In this document: positions 44,737 through 47,737 of the stretch, piece by piece
How the letters are laid out: each line of letters opens with the position of its first letter
How positions within the stretch are numbered: position 1 is the first letter of the stretch
Assembly (NCBI GenBank): GCA_030765845.1
Contig: JAVCDJ010000263.1
Coordinates: 1-47,737 of the forward strand
Source of the DNA: Candidatus Stygibacter australis
GTDB lineage: Bacteria > Cloacimonadota > Cloacimonadia > Cloacimonadales > TCS61
Length of the DNA: 47,737 nt
Reading direction: 5' to 3'
Program-made: the position numbers and the translations under genes
Notes under the pieces: generated by a model
The model's input: only the letters and a program-made list of their open reading frames with translations
The model's database searches: none
Told to the model about the DNA's origin: nothing

Positions 44737-45690
44737 ATGAAAAAAATATTTATTATTATACTCCTAACTGGCATTATTGCAGTTAGTTATGCTGCCGATG
44801 AAAACGCAGGGACCACGGGATTTACTTTCTCCCGATTATCATTCTCACCCAGAGCTTCTGCCATGGGCTCAGCATATGCCGGAATCGCCAATGATGCCGA
44901 AGCAGTGTTTTTTAATCCCGGAGGATTGTATCAATTGCAGGATTCCCAACTTAATGCTGTCTATATGAGTTACCTGGATGGAATTAATTGTGGCTCACTA
45001 ATTTTTGCCAAGCCAATTGATGATCGTTCTGCTTATGCCATATATTCCAGGTTTTTGTCAACTTCTGAAACCAAAACCCTTAGTGATGATCAGGGTAATT
45101 ATCTGGGAACCGACGGAACATTTGGATTTTTAGACCTGGAAGCCGGGGGGGCATTATCATATCATATCACAAACAGCTTGAATCTGGGTGCCACAGCCAA
45201 AATGCTCTTTGAATCAATTGATGGCCATTCAGCCTCTATGTTTGCCGTTGATCTAGGTATTTATCATATCACAGAAAACGAGAATCTTCATATCGGTATT
45301 TCCTTACGGAATCTTGGATTTCAGCGTTGGGCTTTTACCTCATCAGAATATGAAGAAAACCTGCCTTCTCTGGTCGACCTGGGTTTTGGATTCCAGATCA
45401 ATCCCAAAATTCTCCTGGCAGCAGATTTCTATAAACCATTTAAAAATGACTACTACACACGCTTTGGTCTGGAAATAGCTCCTATGGAAAATCTGAAAAT
45501 TAGAGCAGGATATAAAAGTGATGCCGCTGACTGGAAAACAGGTGGCTCCGGTGAAAAACTGGCAGGATTAACTGGTGGTTTTGGGATCAACTGGGACAGA
45601 TATGAATTTAGTTATGCAATTCTTTCCTATGGTGATCTGGGATTGGTAAATCAGCTGGGAATAAATTATAAATTAAAAGGAAATAAATAA
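44737..45690 (+). CDS. PorV/PorQ-family outer-membrane protein
   Basis: The 317-residue protein has a signal peptide (MKKIFIIILLTGIIAVSYA). It then has the PorV/PorQ (UPF0164, FadL-like) start TFSRLSFSPRASAMGSAYAGIANDAEAVFFNPGGLYQL, with its typical NPGGL turn near 65. The rest is regularly alternating beta strands. PorV shuttles type IX cargo to the cell-surface attachment complex, and PorQ-like proteins are associated factors. In a genome with YPNPFNP sorting domains, that role is plausible for this protein, although which member of the family it is cannot be told. RBS AGAGGA is present. Confidence 0.87.
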   Translation: MKKIFIIILLTGIIAVSYAADENAGTTGFTFSRLSFSPRASAMGSAYAGIANDAEAVFFNPGGLYQLQDSQLNAVYMSYLDGINCGSLIFAKPIDDRSAYAIYSRFLSTSETKTLSDDQGNYLGTDGTFGFLDLEAGGALSYHITNSLNLGATAKMLFESIDGHSASMFAVDLGIYHITENENLHIGISLRNLGFQRWAFTSSEYEENLPSLVDLGFGFQINPKILLAADFYKPFKNDYYTRFGLEIAPMENLKIRAGYKSDAADWKTGGSGEKLAGLTGGFGINWDRYEFSYAILSYGDLGLVNQLGINYKLKGNK

Positions 45691-46481
45691 TGAGATGCAA
45701 AGGAATAGATAAAGCAGAAACTAAGAAACAAGGTAAAACACAATACTGCAATGAACAATTACATCCTCATCAGATCTACTGTCAAGTATGCGGTCACGCC
45801 TCGACCGCTCTGAAAACTGATCTTTCTGCCGCAAAAAACTTCTCCGAAACCTGGCAGAATCAAAAAGAAGAATACTCAAAATCACTGGGATTGGGACTTT
45901 TGATAACTTTGGCATTCATAATTCCTATAGCAATATTATCCTATGTTTTCAGAGAAAATTATTGGACTACCAACCTGATCTTACTATTTCTGGTTCCCTT
46001 TACCCTTATCCCCTTTGCTCAAAAAGATGATCTTACTGTCTCAAAATACTTAGCAAGTATCAGATTTTATCCCCAATTCTGGTTACTCACTCTAATTGCT
46101 GAATTTTATTTCTTTGTTCTCAAGGTTATCTGCACGGGTTACCTCCTCGATATTATGGTAGATCCGGTTCTTCATATTGTCCGCCTGATCATGGTGCTTT
46201 ATGGTATTGCCTGCGTTATTCCTATTCCGTTCCTGATGGTTGAAAAAAAAATCGATCCCATTCGCGCAATAATCTTCAGCATCAAAGCAGGACATGAAAC
46301 CAGATGGCAGCAATTCTTTATCTCTTTGCAGGTTTTACTCATTAACTTATTTGGTGCTATCTGCCTGCTGGCTGGTCTTCTGGTATCATTACCTCTTTCT
46401 TATAAATTGATCAGAAACTATTATCTAAAAATGGAGGAATATGAGCTCTTCATTTCTCCTAACCCCACTTTGGATATCTGA
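45690..46481 (+). CDS. Zinc-ribbon membrane protein of unknown function
   Basis: The 263-residue protein has a Cys-rich head (MRCKGI ... YCNEQLHPHQIYCQVCGH: Cys at 3, 20, 30 and 33) that looks like a degenerate zinc ribbon with unusually wide spacing in its first pair. About six membrane segments follow from residue 68. The start overlaps the PorV/PorQ-like gene by one base (TAATG), so the two are co-translated. Membrane proteins of this shape (zinc ribbon plus helical bundle) are often annotated as hypothetical; the role is unknown. Confidence 0.75.
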   Translation: MRCKGIDKAETKKQGKTQYCNEQLHPHQIYCQVCGHASTALKTDLSAAKNFSETWQNQKEEYSKSLGLGLLITLAFIIPIAILSYVFRENYWTTNLILLFLVPFTLIPFAQKDDLTVSKYLASIRFYPQFWLLTLIAEFYFFVLKVICTGYLLDIMVDPVLHIVRLIMVLYGIACVIPIPFLMVEKKIDPIRAIIFSIKAGHETRWQQFFISLQVLLINLFGAICLLAGLLVSLPLSYKLIRNYYLKMEEYELFISPNPTLDI

Positions 46482-46589
46482 TAATTGCAGGATCTTGTTT
46501 TTTTAAGTGAAAAAATAATTTATATTGGACAAAGAATATCATTTTCAAATTTTATTGCTAATATAAAATTTAAATGAGGGAGTTGAAGG

Positions 46590-47042
46590 ATGGATACAAG
46601 TAAAAGATACATTAACATGTGCAGAAAAGCTGATGAAGTAAAGGCACATTGGAAACCGGAACAGGGTGATTATTTTTATGGTGTTCCTCAGGATTTTGCT
46701 GATATGGAATTTGAAAAGGGACTTTACAGGTTTTTGTTATGTGAAGATGAGTTTTACAGCATAGTTCCTGATAATTATAATATTAAAACAAAAGAATTTA
46801 CCGGCTTTGGAGACGAAGATGAAGCCGTATTTTTACCCAGACAGGATGATCTGCAGAATATGATTGATTATGAATTACCGTATGACTTGATCAAAAATTT
46901 TAATACCTGGGTAGACGAATTGGATATTTCTATGAGAGAAAGATTGCAGACTCTCGAGCAGATCTGGCTTGCTTATGTAATGTTCAGAAACTATAGTAAA
47001 ATCTGGAATGGAAAAGATTGGGAACATGTCAGCTTTGCCTAA
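46590..47042 (+). CDS. Conserved-looking protein of unknown function
   Basis: This 150-residue cytoplasmic acidic protein is behind a good site (GAGGGAG, seven bases from the ATG). Recognisable words include KADEVKAHWKPEQGDYFYG, LPRQDDLQNMIDY and LEQIWLAYVMFRNYSKIWNG. The last recalls the end of small proteins often found in phage or accessory regions, but I cannot name a family. It overlaps the cupin gene by 17 bases. Confidence 0.7.
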   Translation: MDTSKRYINMCRKADEVKAHWKPEQGDYFYGVPQDFADMEFEKGLYRFLLCEDEFYSIVPDNYNIKTKEFTGFGDEDEAVFLPRQDDLQNMIDYELPYDLIKNFNTWVDELDISMRERLQTLEQIWLAYVMFRNYSKIWNGKDWEHVSFA

Positions 47043-47355
47043 TTTTTTTGAAGATCTGCCTGAATTCCCCTTTCCGAAGGAAATCTCGCAAATAATATTC
47101 GATAAGCAGCAGATCAGGATTGAAAGGATTGTTTCTGCAGGGCAGGCATCCCCTCCTGGATTTTGGTATGATCAACCGCAAAACGAATGGATCTTACTTC
47201 TATCAGGCAATGCTGTTATCAAATATAGAAATCCTGACGAGATATTTCAGCTCAAGCCTGGGAGTTATCTTTATATCCCAGCTCATCAATTACATCGAGT
47301 GGATAAGACCTCTGATGCTGAAAACACTCTCTGGCTGGCATTTTTCTTCTCCTGA
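47026..47355 (+). CDS. Small single-domain cupin
   Basis: The 109-residue cupin-fold protein has the second cupin motif FQLKPGSYLYIPAHQLHRVDKT (His near 89 and 92 as metal ligands) and a first half EWILLLSGNAVIKY. Few His are visible in the first motif, so metal binding may be partial. I start at ATG 47026 (MSALPNFFEDLPEFPF), inside the end of the upstream gene. Many small cupins of this size are sugar or metabolite binders of unknown role. Confidence 0.8.
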   Translation: MSALPNFFEDLPEFPFPKEISQIIFDKQQIRIERIVSAGQASPPGFWYDQPQNEWILLLSGNAVIKYRNPDEIFQLKPGSYLYIPAHQLHRVDKTSDAENTLWLAFFFS

Positions 47356-47358
47356 TTT

Positions 47359-47388
47359 CGGGCAATTCACGGTAAAATGCCCGTTTTT
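47359..47388 (+). terminator. Terminator-like hairpin after the cupin
   Basis: CGGGCA / TGCCCG forms a six-base-pair GC-rich stem with a 13-base loop, followed by TTTTT. It starts four bases after the cupin stop. Confidence 0.7.
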
Positions 47389-47530
47389 GGGACTATTTTT
47401 TTCAACGCATAACAGCAAAGATATTACTTAAGTTACTGAAAATCATGGAAATATGTATTGTTAATAAAAAAATTAAACTTTGGTTTGAAAATTGCATTAT
47501 TTACTTTGAATTAAATTTTGTGAGGTATAT

Positions 47531-47737
47531 ATGAACAGCCTGGTAAAAGACCCGATAAAGAGAAAGATTTTTATACTGGTAGTTCTGTTTATTATTGTTG
47601 CCTTGAGTATCATAGGCAGTAAAATATTTATGGATAGCATTATTGGTTATTTTCAAAAAAGAGCCTTAAACACTGATTCCCTTTTAGACCTTAACCAGGT
47701 GATATATCGTCATTTCATGCAGATTCAGCGTGATTTT
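47531..47737 (+). CDS. N-terminus of a membrane sensor protein (3' end outside window)
   Basis: Sixty-nine codons are present to the window edge. The start MNSLVKDPIKRKIFILVVLFIIVALSI has one membrane helix (about 13-30). The following periplasmic stretch (SKIFMDSIIGYFQKRALNTD ... QVIYRHFMQIQRDF) looks like the beginning of a sensory domain of a histidine kinase or methyl-accepting protein. The type cannot be settled from this part. GAGG lies nine bases upstream of the start. Confidence 0.7.
   Translation, partial: MNSLVKDPIKRKIFILVVLFIIVALSIIGSKIFMDSIIGYFQKRALNTDSLLDLNQVIYRHFMQIQRDF

Noticed and set aside
1-47737. CRISPR array, tRNA or rRNA genes
   Set aside because: No regularly spaced direct repeats, no cloverleaf or anticodon arm and no rRNA-like sequence was recognised on reading; a tRNAscan/Infernal run would settle this.

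Overview
The window is AT-rich bacterial chromosome, most likely from an uncultured member of the FCB group, with Candidatus Cloacimonadota as my best guess. Four proteins or remnants end in a YPNPFNP / GQxV / SGIYFY-type C-terminal sorting domain like that of type IX secretion cargo, and a PorV/PorQ-like outer-membrane protein is present. The biotin-carboxyltransferase gene pair at 29-33 kb also fits the propionate/methylmalonyl-CoA metabolism typical of that phylum. The taxonomy is inference; no rRNA or tRNA gene was recognised.

Region 1 (1-17138) is a beta-glucan (laminarin-type) utilisation locus built around a divergent regulatory region. Leftward runs a tightly packed operon: lipoprotein GH16 endo-beta-1,3-glucanase, GPH-family sugar:cation symporter, GH30 (beta-1,6-glucanase-like) lipoprotein, GH17 (beta-1,3-glucanase-like), and a giant multi-module secreted protein with a dockerin, which runs off the window. 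Rightward lie a GntR/LacI (AraR-like) regulator, a 1040-residue protein joining a TIM-barrel glycosidase to what looks like an outer-membrane beta-barrel, a lipoprotein, and a second GH16 carrying a sorting domain. The palindrome ATTGCTATATAGCAAT sits, with small changes, upstream of the GH16 operon, the regulator and the barrel-fusion operon. It is the obvious operator. No SusC/SusD pair is present, so the fusion protein may be the glucan entry route.

Region 2 (17139-22359) is a rearrangement hot spot: dispersed hairpin repeats, a HEPN/MNT toxin-antitoxin pair, a truncated second copy of rsmI, decayed FtsX/MacB-type permease fragments on both sides of one intact permease, and REP-like palindromes.

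Region 3 (22360-27150) is an ordered housekeeping cluster: rsmI, rarA, an S9-family peptidase and an HPt protein. Region 4 (27155-29363) holds an FG-GAP repeat secreted protein and an orphan sorting-domain remnant carrying a 24-bp palindrome. Region 5 (29364-33024) encodes a carboxyltransferase, a 56-residue protein and a biotinylated pyruvate carboxylase B / oxaloacetate decarboxylase alpha-like protein. Region 6 (33329-34714) is a SatD/DUF3307 pair. Region 7 (35069-40242, minus) has an acyltransferase-3, an ArnT/PMT-like glycosyltransferase and a large secreted sorting-domain protein.

Region 8 (40419-47737) has glycolytic gap and fba downstream of a SurA/PpiC-like chaperone with TPRs. Divergently follow a PTS IIA-like protein, the PorV/PorQ-like protein, a zinc-ribbon membrane protein, an unknown protein, a cupin and the start of a membrane sensor.
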